Below the pieces are notes generated by a model. That model had not been told where the DNA came from. It saw nothing but the letters and a program-made list of their open reading frames with translations, and did not search any database. Positions 1 through 8,871 of a DNA stretch of 64,000 bases are shown one piece after another. Each line of letters opens with the position of its first letter. Within the stretch, counting starts at the first letter, position 1. The DNA comes from Deltaproteobacteria bacterium. Its GTDB lineage: Bacteria; Myxococcota_A; UBA9160; SMWR01. The stretch is from the NCBI GenBank assembly GCA_019310965.1, contig JAFDDG010000001.1:1-64000 (forward strand), written 5' to 3'. Both the position numbers and the translations under genes were made by a program.

Positions 1-206
1 GCGTTCGACCCCACCACGAGGAAGCTCCCCTCGTGCTCGACACAGAGGAGCGGCGTCTTGCGTCTGGCGCCGGACTTCCGTCCGACGTGCTCGAGGATGA
101 GAAAGCGCAGACCGAACAGACGTTGCCCGATGCGCCCACCGGTCCAACGAAACACCGCGCGATGCAACAGCGTGATGATCGGCAGCAGGAGACGGATCAG
201 GTGCAC
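1..206 (-). CDS. Deazaflavin (F420)-dependent nitroreductase family protein, 3' end outside window
   Basis: The 68 visible codons encode the N-terminal part of a Ddn/DUF385-type protein. A hydrophobic N-terminus leads into WTGGRIGQRLFG and then EHVGRKSGARRKTPL. This is the typical family start, in which the GRxSG stretch contributes to cofactor binding. The family contains F420H2-dependent quinone and nitro reductases as well as members of unknown substrate. The GTG start at 204-206 is chosen because GGGAGG lies about 9 bases upstream. The gene runs off the left edge, so the core of the fold is not visible. The family call rests on the motif pattern and is fairly firm; the substrate is unknown. 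Confidence 0.7.
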   Translation of the reverse strand, partial: MHLIRLLLPIITLLHRAVFRWTGGRIGQRLFGLRFLILEHVGRKSGARRKTPLLCVEHEGSFLVVGSN

Positions 207-452
207 GTTCGCCGACCCTCCCAATGCGGGAATGCATGCGGCAGGGTAGCGATGGGCAGCCCTGTTTCCGGGCAGCGGTGGAGCCGTTCGAGAAGGTCGC
301 TCGCCTCAGCGAGCTTCAGGAGTCGGCGCAAAGCCATCCATTCCTCGAACCGCGCAGCGCGTTGCAGAGCGGCACAGCCATCGAAGCCCCATGAGAGTGT
401 CAGAAATTGCCATGTGCAGCAAAACCGCTCGCGCGGCTTTGCTGGCCAGGCA

Positions 453-2477
453 TCAGGGGAGGGCAAAAGCCACGAGCGCGTCGCCCGGCTTCGACCAGAC
501 GTGGCCGCCGGCGGCGATCACCACGAATTGGCGGCCATCCTCGCGCAGGCGGTAGGTGTGGTCGAGGTGGTGCTCCCAGAGCACCTCGCCGCTTTCGGCG
601 TCGAAGGCGCGAAAGGTATTGTCGGTGGTGGCCCCAATGAAGACCAGACCACTGGCGGTGGTGATGGAGCCGCCGAGGTTCGGAGAGCCGAGATTGGCGA
701 AGGCCGGAATCTGCCAGATCGGCCAGGGCGCCTGCTCGCGGGTGCTGCCGAGGGGCACATCCCAGAGGGTTTCGCCGCTGGCGAGCTCGACCGCCGTCAG
801 GCTGCCCCACGGCGGGGGGCTGCAGGGGGCGCCGAGCGGCGAGAGCAGCGGCGCCAGGCGCGCTGCATAGGGGGTGCCGCTCATGGGCACCAGCTGGAAG
901 GGCCAACGCGACGTCTTGTCCTCCATGGCGTCGTACGCCGCGCGTGGCAGCAGCTCGATGCTGCCCGCCATGCGGGTCATGTTGACGTAGAGCACGCCGC
1001 GCACGGGATCGATGGACACGCTGCCCCAGTTCGCGCCGCCCATGTTGAGCGGGTACTGGATGCTTCCCGCTTCCGTGGGCGGCGTAAAAGGGTGGCCGTC
1101 GTAACGAAGACGGGCGATCTGCTCCGCACACTTCCCGCGGTCCCAGGGCGTGAATCCGTAGGCATCGTCGGGGGACAGCGCGCTGGGGTGGAGCGGCGGG
1201 ATATGCGTGGGGAATGGCTGGGTGGGAGAGAGCACCTCGCCGGCGACGCCGTCGGTGGCGACCGGGCGCTCCTCGTGGCCGAAGATCGACTCTCCCGTGC
1301 GCCGGTCGAGCAGGAAGACGTGGCCCATCTTCGTCGCCTGGGCGAGTGCCGGGACGCTGCCGTTCGATGTCTCGAGGTCGAAGAGCACCGGCTGTGAGGC
1401 CGTGTCGTAGTCCCAGACATCCTTGTGGACCATCTGGAAGCGCCACGCCAGCTCTCCCGTCGAGCCTCGCAATGCCACCACGGAGCTCGAGAAGTGGTCG
1501 AGACCTTGTCGGGAAGCGGCAAAGTAGTCGGTCGACGCGTTGCCCGTCGGCACGAAGACGAGATCCCGTTCGTCGTCGGCGGAGAGAATCGACCACACGT
1601 TGGCAGTGCCCCGGGTGTAGGCACTGTCGCTCGGCTTGGGTCCCGCGTAGTCGGGCGGCACGGGATCCCACCCCCAGCGCAGCTCACCGCTTCGCGCGTC
1701 GAAGCCGCGCACCACGCCGGGCGGTGCGTCGACGCGAATGTTGTCGGCGACGAGAGCGCCGACCACCACGACGTCGTTCACCGTCACCGGGGGGGACGTC
1801 GAGTAGTACTCCCAGATCGCGCTATCACCGATGCCTTCGCGCAGCGCCACGCGACCGTCGCTCCCGAAGTCAGCGCACGCCTCGCCCGTCATCGCGTCGA
1901 CGCCGATCAGCTCCGAGTCGAGGGTGGCCGTGAAGATGCGCCGCCCACAGGGGCGAGCGCGGGCGGTCGCGGTGCCCTCCTCCCAATAGGCCACCCCGCG
2001 ACACACGCGCGTGTGAGGATCGGGGAGCGAGGTCTGCTGCTGCACCGGGTCGAAGCTCCAGCGCTCCTCGCCCGTCTCGGCGTCTACGGCGAGCACCCGG
2101 TTCAAGGGAGTGCAGAAGACCAGCGTGTCGTCCACGAGCAGCGGGGTGAAGTTGTAGGAGGTGTGCGCGCGGCCTTCGCCGGCTTCGGAGAAATCGCCGC
2201 TGTGGTGAACCCAGGCCACCTCGAGCGCGTCGACGTTCTCCGGCGTGATCTGATCGGCCGCCACGTAGCGCATGCCGCCCTTGTCGCCCCCGTACTGGGG
2301 CCAGTAGGACAGCGGTCCGGAGTCGTCGCGGGGCAGCGGGGCAGCGTCACAGGAGACGAGGCCGGCGGCGACCAGACTCACCAGCAATGAAACGACGAGC
2401 CCTTGGACCGAAAGACCCGCGGAGCGACGCGGGCGCCCGGCATGGGATCGGACCGAATGCACTTCTCTGACGTTCAC
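453..2477 (-). CDS. PQQ-dependent dehydrogenase (quinoprotein, glucose-dehydrogenase-like), lipoprotein
   Basis: A 674-residue quinoprotein of the beta-propeller type. After a hydrophobic segment ending in LVSC (lipobox-like, near residue 33) the mature part opens with WPQYGGDKGGMRYV and QITPENVDALEVAW, the usual start of the PQQ propeller in glucose/alcohol dehydrogenases. It ends with LGGSITTASGLVFIGAT, AFDAESGEVLW and FVVIAAGGH, the classic C-terminal blades. The five membrane helices of Gcd are absent, so this is an exported, probably lipid-anchored domain acting in the periplasm. The GTG at 2475-2477 is preferred to an upstream ATG because the longer reading would overlap the transporter gene without any domain. 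It is the last gene of a minus-strand group with a transporter, a luciferase-like enzyme and a MaoC protein. The substrate cannot be told. Confidence 0.85.
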   Translation of the reverse strand: MNVREVHSVRSHAGRPRRSAGLSVQGLVVSLLVSLVAAGLVSCDAAPLPRDDSGPLSYWPQYGGDKGGMRYVAADQITPENVDALEVAWVHHSGDFSEAGEGRAHTSYNFTPLLVDDTLVFCTPLNRVLAVDAETGEERWSFDPVQQQTSLPDPHTRVCRGVAYWEEGTATARARPCGRRIFTATLDSELIGVDAMTGEACADFGSDGRVALREGIGDSAIWEYYSTSPPVTVNDVVVVGALVADNIRVDAPPGVVRGFDARSGELRWGWDPVPPDYAGPKPSDSAYTRGTANVWSILSADDERDLVFVPTGNASTDYFAASRQGLDHFSSSVVALRGSTGELAWRFQMVHKDVWDYDTASQPVLFDLETSNGSVPALAQATKMGHVFLLDRRTGESIFGHEERPVATDGVAGEVLSPTQPFPTHIPPLHPSALSPDDAYGFTPWDRGKCAEQIARLRYDGHPFTPPTEAGSIQYPLNMGGANWGSVSIDPVRGVLYVNMTRMAGSIELLPRAAYDAMEDKTSRWPFQLVPMSGTPYAARLAPLLSPLGAPCSPPPWGSLTAVELASGETLWDVPLGSTREQAPWPIWQIPAFANLGSPNLGGSITTASGLVFIGATTDNTFRAFDAESGEVLWEHHLDHTYRLREDGRQFVVIAAGGHVWSKPGDALVAFALP

Positions 2478-2581
2478 CGCACCACCTCGCAGTCTGGGGA
2501 GACCTTCCCTTACCACATGTCGAGCGCGGCTGTCGCCGGTCGATCCGCGCGGGGTGCGGAGTCCCTCGGTGAGCTCCCCGT

Positions 2582-5044
2582 TCAGCGACCTCCCCCGGTG
2601 GCTGAACCCACGTCTCCGCCGGGGCCCACGGCTCCGGCTTGCTCGGGTGTGCGCTTCGGCGTCACGAGCATCATCAGCGCCGGTGCGAGCGTCACGTCCG
2701 CGAGAAATGCCACCACGACGGCGAAGCTCGCGAGCAGGCCGAACCACGAGAGGTTGATCATGTAGGCGGCGATGAAAATCGCAAAGCCGAAGCTCAACAC
2801 GAGAGATGTGAAGAGCAACGCCGAGCCCGTCGTGGCGAGCGTCTCGTGGACCGCTGCCGCGGGGTCGCCGGTGTCTTCGTAGTAGCGGTTGAACTTGTGC
2901 ATGAAGTGGATCGTGTCGTCCACCGCCAGGCCGATCACCACACCGCCGATCAGGAGCGTCGTCATGTCGAGCGGAATTCCGCCGAAGCCCATGAACGCGA
3001 TCACCAGGTAGACCGGGATCAGGTTCGGGATCATGGCGACGAGGCCGCGCTTGAAGCTGCCGATCAGCAGGATCATGAGCGGGGTGATAATCAACAGTGC
3101 GAAGACGTACGAGCGCGCCAGGGTTACGATCACGTTCTCGAAGATGCGTCCGAACATGACGCCGCTGCCGGTGAGCTCGATGTCGAGATCCGGACCCAGG
3201 ATCGCGCGTAGCTCCGGCTCGAGCCGCTCGAGGAAGGGCGGCATCACCATCGCATCGACCCAGGGCATGCGCAGGCTCATGCGCGCCTGGCTGAACTGGC
3301 TATCCGTCAGGTCTTCCAGGTCGTCGGAGCCACTGTTCTCGAAGAGCAGGAGCTCCTGGGCGAGCAGCTGGCGTTCGACTGGGAGCCTGTAGAACTCGGG
3401 TCGGTTCTCGTTCAGCGCCTGATGGGTCTCCTTGACCAGATCGACCAGTGAGTAGGTCTGGCTGATCTTGCGGCCGTCGAGCATCAGCGTCTCGGTGTGG
3501 CTCATGGCCTCTTCGATGCGCCGCATGACGTCGGGATCGTGCAGTCCGTTCTCGCCCGGCGTGTGGATGATCACCTCCGTGCCACCGGACCCGCCGAATT
3601 CCCGATCGAGAATGTCCGAGGCCTGGCGAAGCGGATCCTGCGTCGGGAACCACTTCATGGCGTCGTGGGAGAAGTGGGCCTGCTGAAGGCCGGGGATCGC
3701 GACGAGCGCCACGACCGCCCACAGCACGACCACACGACCCGGGTGTCGGGTCACGGCGTCGCCAAGCCGTGCCAGTGCCGTGTTGACGGCCGCGATCCCC
3801 ACATCCCGGCCGCGGCGCTTGCGCTCGAGGGGTACTACGGCGAGCAGCGCCGGCAGCAGCACGAGGCTGTAGACCATGGCCAGCATCACCCCGAACGGCG
3901 CAACCACGCCCAGCTGCGCAACCGGTTCGAGCTTGGCCACGCTGAAGCTCACGAGGCCCGCTGCGGTGGTGACGCTGGTCATCACTACGGCGAGGCCCGA
4001 GTGACCGAGCGCGCCCACGATGGCCTCGTTGCGCGGCGCGCCCGCGTCGAGCTGGCGGTAGACGATCACCAGAATGTGGATCGAGTCGCAGACCCCCACC
4101 ACGATCAGAAAGGCCGGAAGCATGTTCAGCGTGACCGAAAAGGGAATGTCGACCCACGACATTGCCCCCATGGCGGAGAGCATGGCGAGCACGACCACCG
4201 CCAAGGGCAGCACCACACCCGAAATCCGGCGGAACAAGGCGAGGAGCAGGAGTGCAATCGCGCCGTTGGAGAGCGTCATGAAAGTCACGACATCGGACTG
4301 CATGGTCTGGGCCAACCCGTGCTCCATGGTCGGCCCCCCGGCCATGTACACCTGGAAGCCGGGGGCCTGGTACGCGTCGCGGATCGCATGCAGAACCTCG
4401 ACCATTTCCCGACCCTCTGCCTCGGTGAAGGGCAGCGGGTCGGGGCCGGAAGCGCCCGGCCCATCTGCTTCGTCGAAGCCCTCGAGCGAAGCGAGCTGCG
4501 GCCCCTTCGTGGAGTAGGTGAAGGGCTTGAGCTGCAGGGCCGTGAACTCGCCGTTGGCGGAGATCACGGTGTTGACGAGCAGCGGGTTGGAGAACACGCG
4601 GGCGCGAATCGCCGCAAGCTCAGCCGCAGTTTGCGGCCACGTCTCGAACAGATCCTCGACGACGAGCTCGTCTTCCCTGCCGTAGGTGTTCCGGGCGTTC
4701 AGCAGGCTCGTGAGATCGTCGAGGTAGGGGACCTTGGCCTCGATCTCGTCGTGGAAGGCGCGCAACCGCTCCAGAAACGCGAAGTCGAAGACTTCGGATG
4801 GCCGCACGACCACGAGAATCAGGTCGTCGCTGTCGTACTGGCGCTTGAAGGCCTCGTAGCGCACGCGCTCCGGGTCGTCGCTGGGCAGAAAAGCTTCGTC
4901 GGAGTTGTCGATCCGGAAGTGCTGGAGCCCCGAGATCAACCCGGAGGAGAGCGCCAGGCACGAGAGGATCGCAAGCCAGCGCCAACGAATCACCCACCAG
5001 CCAAAAACCACAAAAGAAGACTCGATGCGGCCGCGCAGTGTCAA
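2582..5044 (-). CDS. RND/MMPL family transporter
   Basis: An 820-residue membrane transporter with the two-fold MMPL/RND arrangement. One helix near the N-terminus (WVIRWRWLAILSCLALSSG) is followed by a large exported loop beginning FRIDNSDEAFLPSDDPE, then a cluster of five or six helices. The same helix-loop-cluster pattern repeats in the second half. The intramembrane GVCDSIHI and GLAVDDTIHFMHKF stretches carry the acidic residues expected for proton coupling. Relatives (HpnN, MmpL) move lipids, hopanoids or sterol-like molecules. The TTG at 5042-5044 is chosen: GGAGG lies five bases upstream, and a longer reading would run into the neighbouring gene. About 105 bp separate it from the quinoprotein gene. 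The cargo is unknown. Confidence 0.85.
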   Translation of the reverse strand: MTLRGRIESSFVVFGWWVIRWRWLAILSCLALSSGLISGLQHFRIDNSDEAFLPSDDPERVRYEAFKRQYDSDDLILVVVRPSEVFDFAFLERLRAFHDEIEAKVPYLDDLTSLLNARNTYGREDELVVEDLFETWPQTAAELAAIRARVFSNPLLVNTVISANGEFTALQLKPFTYSTKGPQLASLEGFDEADGPGASGPDPLPFTEAEGREMVEVLHAIRDAYQAPGFQVYMAGGPTMEHGLAQTMQSDVVTFMTLSNGAIALLLLALFRRISGVVLPLAVVVLAMLSAMGAMSWVDIPFSVTLNMLPAFLIVVGVCDSIHILVIVYRQLDAGAPRNEAIVGALGHSGLAVVMTSVTTAAGLVSFSVAKLEPVAQLGVVAPFGVMLAMVYSLVLLPALLAVVPLERKRRGRDVGIAAVNTALARLGDAVTRHPGRVVVLWAVVALVAIPGLQQAHFSHDAMKWFPTQDPLRQASDILDREFGGSGGTEVIIHTPGENGLHDPDVMRRIEEAMSHTETLMLDGRKISQTYSLVDLVKETHQALNENRPEFYRLPVERQLLAQELLLFENSGSDDLEDLTDSQFSQARMSLRMPWVDAMVMPPFLERLEPELRAILGPDLDIELTGSGVMFGRIFENVIVTLARSYVFALLIITPLMILLIGSFKRGLVAMIPNLIPVYLVIAFMGFGGIPLDMTTLLIGGVVIGLAVDDTIHFMHKFNRYYEDTGDPAAAVHETLATTGSALLFTSLVLSFGFAIFIAAYMINLSWFGLLASFAVVVAFLADVTLAPALMMLVTPKRTPEQAGAVGPGGDVGSATGGGR

Positions 5045-5132
5045 GCCTACCTCCAGCCCTCCCGGACGTGCACAGCGTTGAGCGGCTGGGACGCGGCCTG
5101 CACGCAAGTTCGCCGTGGGAACTCGTGGCAGA

Positions 5133-6152
5133 TCAGTCTTCGTTGAACGCCTGGATGAGTCGACGCCAGCGTGCCGGGTCGTCCTTTTCCGGCTCACCGA
5201 AGTAGATGAGTACCTCGTCCAGCATGTCACCGTACTTCTTCTCGAGCAGAGCGGGGATCTCATCGTAGGAGCCGGTCACTGCAAACTCGTCGAGCATCTC
5301 GTCGCTGATCTCGCTCGCCATCGTGTCCCAGCCGCCGGTTCTCGACTTGTCTCTCAGTCGGAGGAAGGTGTCTCCCCAACCATGCGCCTCGAAGGTGGGC
5401 TTGTAGGTGCTGGTCGAACCGTAGAACCCGACCATTTCCCTCACCCGCTCCCGCATCGTATCGATCTCTTTCGCGGTGTCTCCCATGATGGCCATGACGG
5501 GAGCGGTGATCGTGAACTCGCTCCGCTTGCGACCCGCCTTCTGGAGGCCTGCCTCGATGCTCTTCAGCACGTTTTCTCGCAGTGACGTGGCGCTGTGGAA
5601 GCCATGTGCGTGAAAGCCGTCACACAGCTCGCCCGCCGTGCGGCAGTTGTAGGGGCTCACGGCACCAATGAAGATGGGAGGCCGCGGCACTTGCAGAGGA
5701 CCGGGGTTGAACATGGGCGTCATGAGGTTGTAGTTGAAGAACTCGCCGCGAAAGTCGAGCTCTGTACCGTTCTGCCAGCAGTCCCAGATCGCGCGGATGG
5801 CGAGGACGTACTCCCGCAGCCTCGGGCCGGGGGATTCCCACTTCACACTGAAGCGACGCTCGTTGTGAGCCTTGACCTGCGTCCCCAGGCCGAGAATGAA
5901 TCGGCCGTTCGTGGACCCCTGAAGATCCCAGGCGGTGTAGGCCAGGACCATGGGGTTGCGCGGAAAAGCCAACGCAATCTCTGGCCCCAGCTTGATCCGG
6001 CTCGTCGCAGTCGCCGCGATGGCCAGTTGCATGAAGGGCTCGTGCTTGCGTTCGGAGAAATAGAGCGTCTCGAACCCGAGGTCCTCGATCTTCTTCGAGG
6101 GCTCCGCCACGTCTTGCAGTGAATCCACGACGAGATTTGTGCTCAGCTTCAT
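5133..6152 (-). CDS. Luciferase-like (LLM class) F420-dependent oxidoreductase
   Basis: A 339-residue single-domain TIM barrel of the bacterial luciferase-like family. The start MKLSTNLVVDSL, the AIAATATSRIKLGP strand, LQGSTNGRFILGLG and RPPIFIGAVSPYNCRTAGEL are standard landmarks. The closest named group is the TIGR03617-type F420-dependent oxidoreductases, which use F420 rather than FMN plus a reductase. The ATG at 6150-6152 has GGAGAGG just upstream, inside the end of the MaoC gene, whose stop is only two bases away, so translation is probably coupled. The MaoC neighbour suggests a role in acyl-CoA or lipid oxidation. The substrate is unknown. Confidence 0.85.
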   Translation of the reverse strand: MKLSTNLVVDSLQDVAEPSKKIEDLGFETLYFSERKHEPFMQLAIAATATSRIKLGPEIALAFPRNPMVLAYTAWDLQGSTNGRFILGLGTQVKAHNERRFSVKWESPGPRLREYVLAIRAIWDCWQNGTELDFRGEFFNYNLMTPMFNPGPLQVPRPPIFIGAVSPYNCRTAGELCDGFHAHGFHSATSLRENVLKSIEAGLQKAGRKRSEFTITAPVMAIMGDTAKEIDTMRERVREMVGFYGSTSTYKPTFEAHGWGDTFLRLRDKSRTGGWDTMASEISDEMLDEFAVTGSYDEIPALLEKKYGDMLDEVLIYFGEPEKDDPARWRRLIQAFNED

Positions 6153-6153
6153 A

Positions 6154-6636
6154 TCACCTCTCCGGCTGGGGGCGTCTCGCGATGAGCGTCACCGACTCCG
6201 ATTCGAAGACGATCTGATCGCGTTGATTCGTCAGGGTAGCGATGGTCGTGACGACACCGGCATCCGGTCGACTCTTCGACTCGCGGCGCGAGGATACCTC
6301 GGCTCGATAGGTGAGCTCGTCGCCGGCCCGAACCGGGTGCGGAAGCCGATTTCGCACTGCCATCACCGCTATCACCGCGTGATCTCCTGCCTTCAGCCTC
6401 GACCGCGTCGCGAGCAGCGTGAAGATGGCCGTCGTGTAGGCACCCGATGCGATGATGCCGTCGAATCCGGCCCGCTCCCCCGCCTCGACATCGACGTGCA
6501 TCGCCTGGGGATCCCACTTGCGAGCGAATGCGAGCATCTCCTCGTGCTCGACGGCATAGCTGTCCCCCCCGAAGCGCAGACCCACCTCGAGATCGTCGAA
6601 GTACGCGCGGTCCCGCCCAATCTCTCTGGAGACCAT
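6154..6636 (-). CDS. MaoC-like (hot-dog fold) dehydratase
   Basis: A 160-residue single hot-dog domain. It opens with YFDDLEVGLRFG, as in R-specific enoyl-CoA hydratases and MaoC proteins. It continues with EEMLAFARKWDPQAMHVD, where the D/H pair matches the catalytic Asp/His region of MaoC hydratases, and then FDGIIASGAYTTAI. These enzymes hydrate 2-enoyl-CoA or related acyl thioesters in the cytosol. The ATG at 6634-6636 follows a GAGGGG stretch, and the family N-terminus lies right after it; a longer upstream reading lacks any recognisable sequence. It is the first gene of the minus-strand operon and diverges from the DUF3604 gene starting at 6763. Confidence 0.85.
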   Translation of the reverse strand: MVSREIGRDRAYFDDLEVGLRFGGDSYAVEHEEMLAFARKWDPQAMHVDVEAGERAGFDGIIASGAYTTAIFTLLATRSRLKAGDHAVIAVMAVRNRLPHPVRAGDELTYRAEVSSRRESKSRPDAGVVTTIATLTNQRDQIVFESESVTLIARRPQPER

Positions 6637-6762
6637 CTCACAAGCCCCTCGCTCAGTCGCCGCAGTATACAGCCGGCGTTCGCAGCCCGGCTTGCACTGC
6701 GAGCGCCAGCGCCGGAAAATGCCTCCACCAGCTCGTCCACCAGTCAGAGGAGCAGCAAGGTC

Positions 6763-8871
6763 ATGCATCACTCGCGTCTATCAGCCCGGCTCCTCGCGGC
6801 AATCACAATCGGATGCTTTTCCGCCGCCGTGCAATCGGCGAGCGCCCGCACCCAGCAGCCAGCCTTCGAGCGCACGGAGCAACGCGAGCCGTGCGCCAGC
6901 TACGACTCGCTCAAGCGCCCGCTGTTCGGCGATCTGCACGTCCACACGAGCTACTCATTCGACTCCTACATCTCGAGCCAGCGAAACGATCCTTTCGCCG
7001 CCTACTGGTACGCAAAGGGCCGTCCGATCACGCTGCCGGACGCGGATGGCGCCCAGAACGTAAGAGCCCAGATCCAGAGGCCGCTGGACTTTGCCTCCAT
7101 CACCGATCACTCCGAGTACCTGGGGCAGATCAATGTGTGTACGACCGACGCCTCGAAGCTCGGCTACTGGTGGCCCCACTGTCTGATGACGCGCTCCTCC
7201 AACCTCTGGACCCAGCTGCTGGCCGCCTCGTGGTGGACCTCCCTGGGTGGCATGGGGGGCGAGGTCGACTCGAAGTCGTTCGCCTGCAACCTCTCCGACT
7301 GTGAGGAGGCCGGCGCCGCCACCTGGGCGCTGATTCAGCAGGCAGCGGAAGAGCACTACGACCGCTCCTCCCGCTGCAGCTTCACGACCTTCGTCGGCTA
7401 CGAGTACACCGACGCACCGAATGCATTCAACATGCATCGCAACGTGATCTTCCGCAACGAGAACGTGACCGAGACGCCCTTCTCGACTTTCGACACGGGC
7501 ACCTACAACTTTCCGAAGCTCTGGAAGCTGCTGCGGGAGGCGTGCATCGACGCAGACGCGGGCTGCGACGTGCTCGCCATTCCTCACAACCCCAATCTAG
7601 CGGGCGGCCTGATGTTCCGAGATCCCGAATCGCCGGACGAGGCCACCGATCGCCTCTTCTTCGAGCCACTCGTCGAACTGACTCAGCACAAGGGCAGCTC
7701 GGAGTGCCGCTTCGACCGGCTGGCGGGCCGGGGCGTGGGAACCGAAGACGAGCAATGCGATTTCGAGCAGGTGGTCGCCGACAACCTGACCATGTTGGGT
7801 TCGGTTCACGGAGAGGTGCGCACCGAGGCCGCCGCCCCGGTCCCCATCGACGAGTTCGCCAGGCGCAACATGGTGCGCAACGCGCTGAAGGATGGCCTCG
7901 CGCTCGGCCAGGAGACCGGCACCAACCCCTTCCGCATGGGCTTCATCGGCAGCACGGATTCGCACAGCGCCACGCCGGGTGGGGCCGAAGAAGACAACTA
8001 CGTGGGGCATCTCGGCCGCCGCGACGCCGACTATCGCAACGTGCAGGACCACTTCTTCTCGAATCCGGGGGGCCACGCCGTGGTGTGGGCCGAGGAGAAC
8101 TCGCGGGATGCGATCTTCGAAGGTCTGCGCCGCAAGGAGACCTACGCGACCAGCGGCACCCGACCCGTGGTGCGCTTCTTCGGTGGCCCCGCCCTGGAGG
8201 AAGGGCTGTGCGAGTCGCCGCAGAGGGTCGAGCGAGCCTATCGGCAGGGCGTTCCAATGGGCGGCCAGATCTCTGGCAATGCGACCACCCGTGCGCCGCG
8301 CTTCCTGGTGAGCGCCCTCAAAGATGCGGGCACCGCAGCTCATCCCGGCACCGATCTGCAACAGGCACAGATCATCAAGGGATGGGTGGACGCGGACGGC
8401 GAGGCCCACGAGCGGGTCAGCGTCGTGGCCGGAAATGCCAGCAGCGGCGCCACTGTGGAACCCGACACCTGTGCCCCGAAAGGTGCCGGGTTCGCCGATC
8501 TGTGCGCGGTCTGGGAGGACCCGGATTTCGATCCGGCACAGCCCGCGTTCTACTACGTTCGCGTGCTCGAGAACCCGACCTGCCGCTGGAGCACGCTTCA
8601 GTGCCAGGCGGCCGGCGTGAACCCCTTTGCCGCCGACTGTCGCGAGCAGGCCGCAGCCCAGACGACGCGAGCGCACGAACGCGGCGCCCAGGGCGACGTG
8701 TGGGGCAAATGCTGCCTCGCGGAGGCAGAAGAGCCGTTCTACTCGCCCGTCATCCAGGAGCGCGCCTGGACCTCACCGATCTGGTACCAGCCGGCCACGG
8801 ACGCTACTCCCGACGCTCGCTCAACGCAGATGCCCGATGTCGTAGCGCTTGACGGCGAAGAACCCACCTAG
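6763..8871 (+). CDS. DUF3604 protein, exported, PHP-like metal motifs (copy 1 of 3)
   Basis: A 702-residue secreted protein with an N-terminal signal peptide (hydrophobic stretch about residues 8-25, AxA-type cleavage near SASA). The conserved domain shows the full metal-ligand set seen in PHP phosphoesterases: FGDLHVHT, then SITDHSEYLG, then AIPHNPN, then GSTDSHSATPG. DUF3604 has no established reaction; metal-dependent hydrolysis is inferred from these motifs. Many cysteines fit an extracytoplasmic location. The ATG at 6763 follows GAGGAG by about ten bases; reading further upstream would enter the divergent MaoC promoter. The C-terminus continues about 25 residues past the usual family end (SPIWYQP), and this tail overlaps the opposing gene by 51 bp. 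Two paralogues lie at 26608 and 33857. Confidence 0.85.
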   Translation: MHHSRLSARLLAAITIGCFSAAVQSASARTQQPAFERTEQREPCASYDSLKRPLFGDLHVHTSYSFDSYISSQRNDPFAAYWYAKGRPITLPDADGAQNVRAQIQRPLDFASITDHSEYLGQINVCTTDASKLGYWWPHCLMTRSSNLWTQLLAASWWTSLGGMGGEVDSKSFACNLSDCEEAGAATWALIQQAAEEHYDRSSRCSFTTFVGYEYTDAPNAFNMHRNVIFRNENVTETPFSTFDTGTYNFPKLWKLLREACIDADAGCDVLAIPHNPNLAGGLMFRDPESPDEATDRLFFEPLVELTQHKGSSECRFDRLAGRGVGTEDEQCDFEQVVADNLTMLGSVHGEVRTEAAAPVPIDEFARRNMVRNALKDGLALGQETGTNPFRMGFIGSTDSHSATPGGAEEDNYVGHLGRRDADYRNVQDHFFSNPGGHAVVWAEENSRDAIFEGLRRKETYATSGTRPVVRFFGGPALEEGLCESPQRVERAYRQGVPMGGQISGNATTRAPRFLVSALKDAGTAAHPGTDLQQAQIIKGWVDADGEAHERVSVVAGNASSGATVEPDTCAPKGAGFADLCAVWEDPDFDPAQPAFYYVRVLENPTCRWSTLQCQAAGVNPFAADCREQAAAQTTRAHERGAQGDVWGKCCLAEAEEPFYSPVIQERAWTSPIWYQPATDATPDARSTQMPDVVALDGEEPT

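Noticed and set aside
197-466. Possible 89-codon gene on the minus strand whose stop overlaps the Ddn-like start
   Set aside because: The overlap could mean coupling, but the sequence has no recognisable pattern and no clear ribosome site, so I did not call it.
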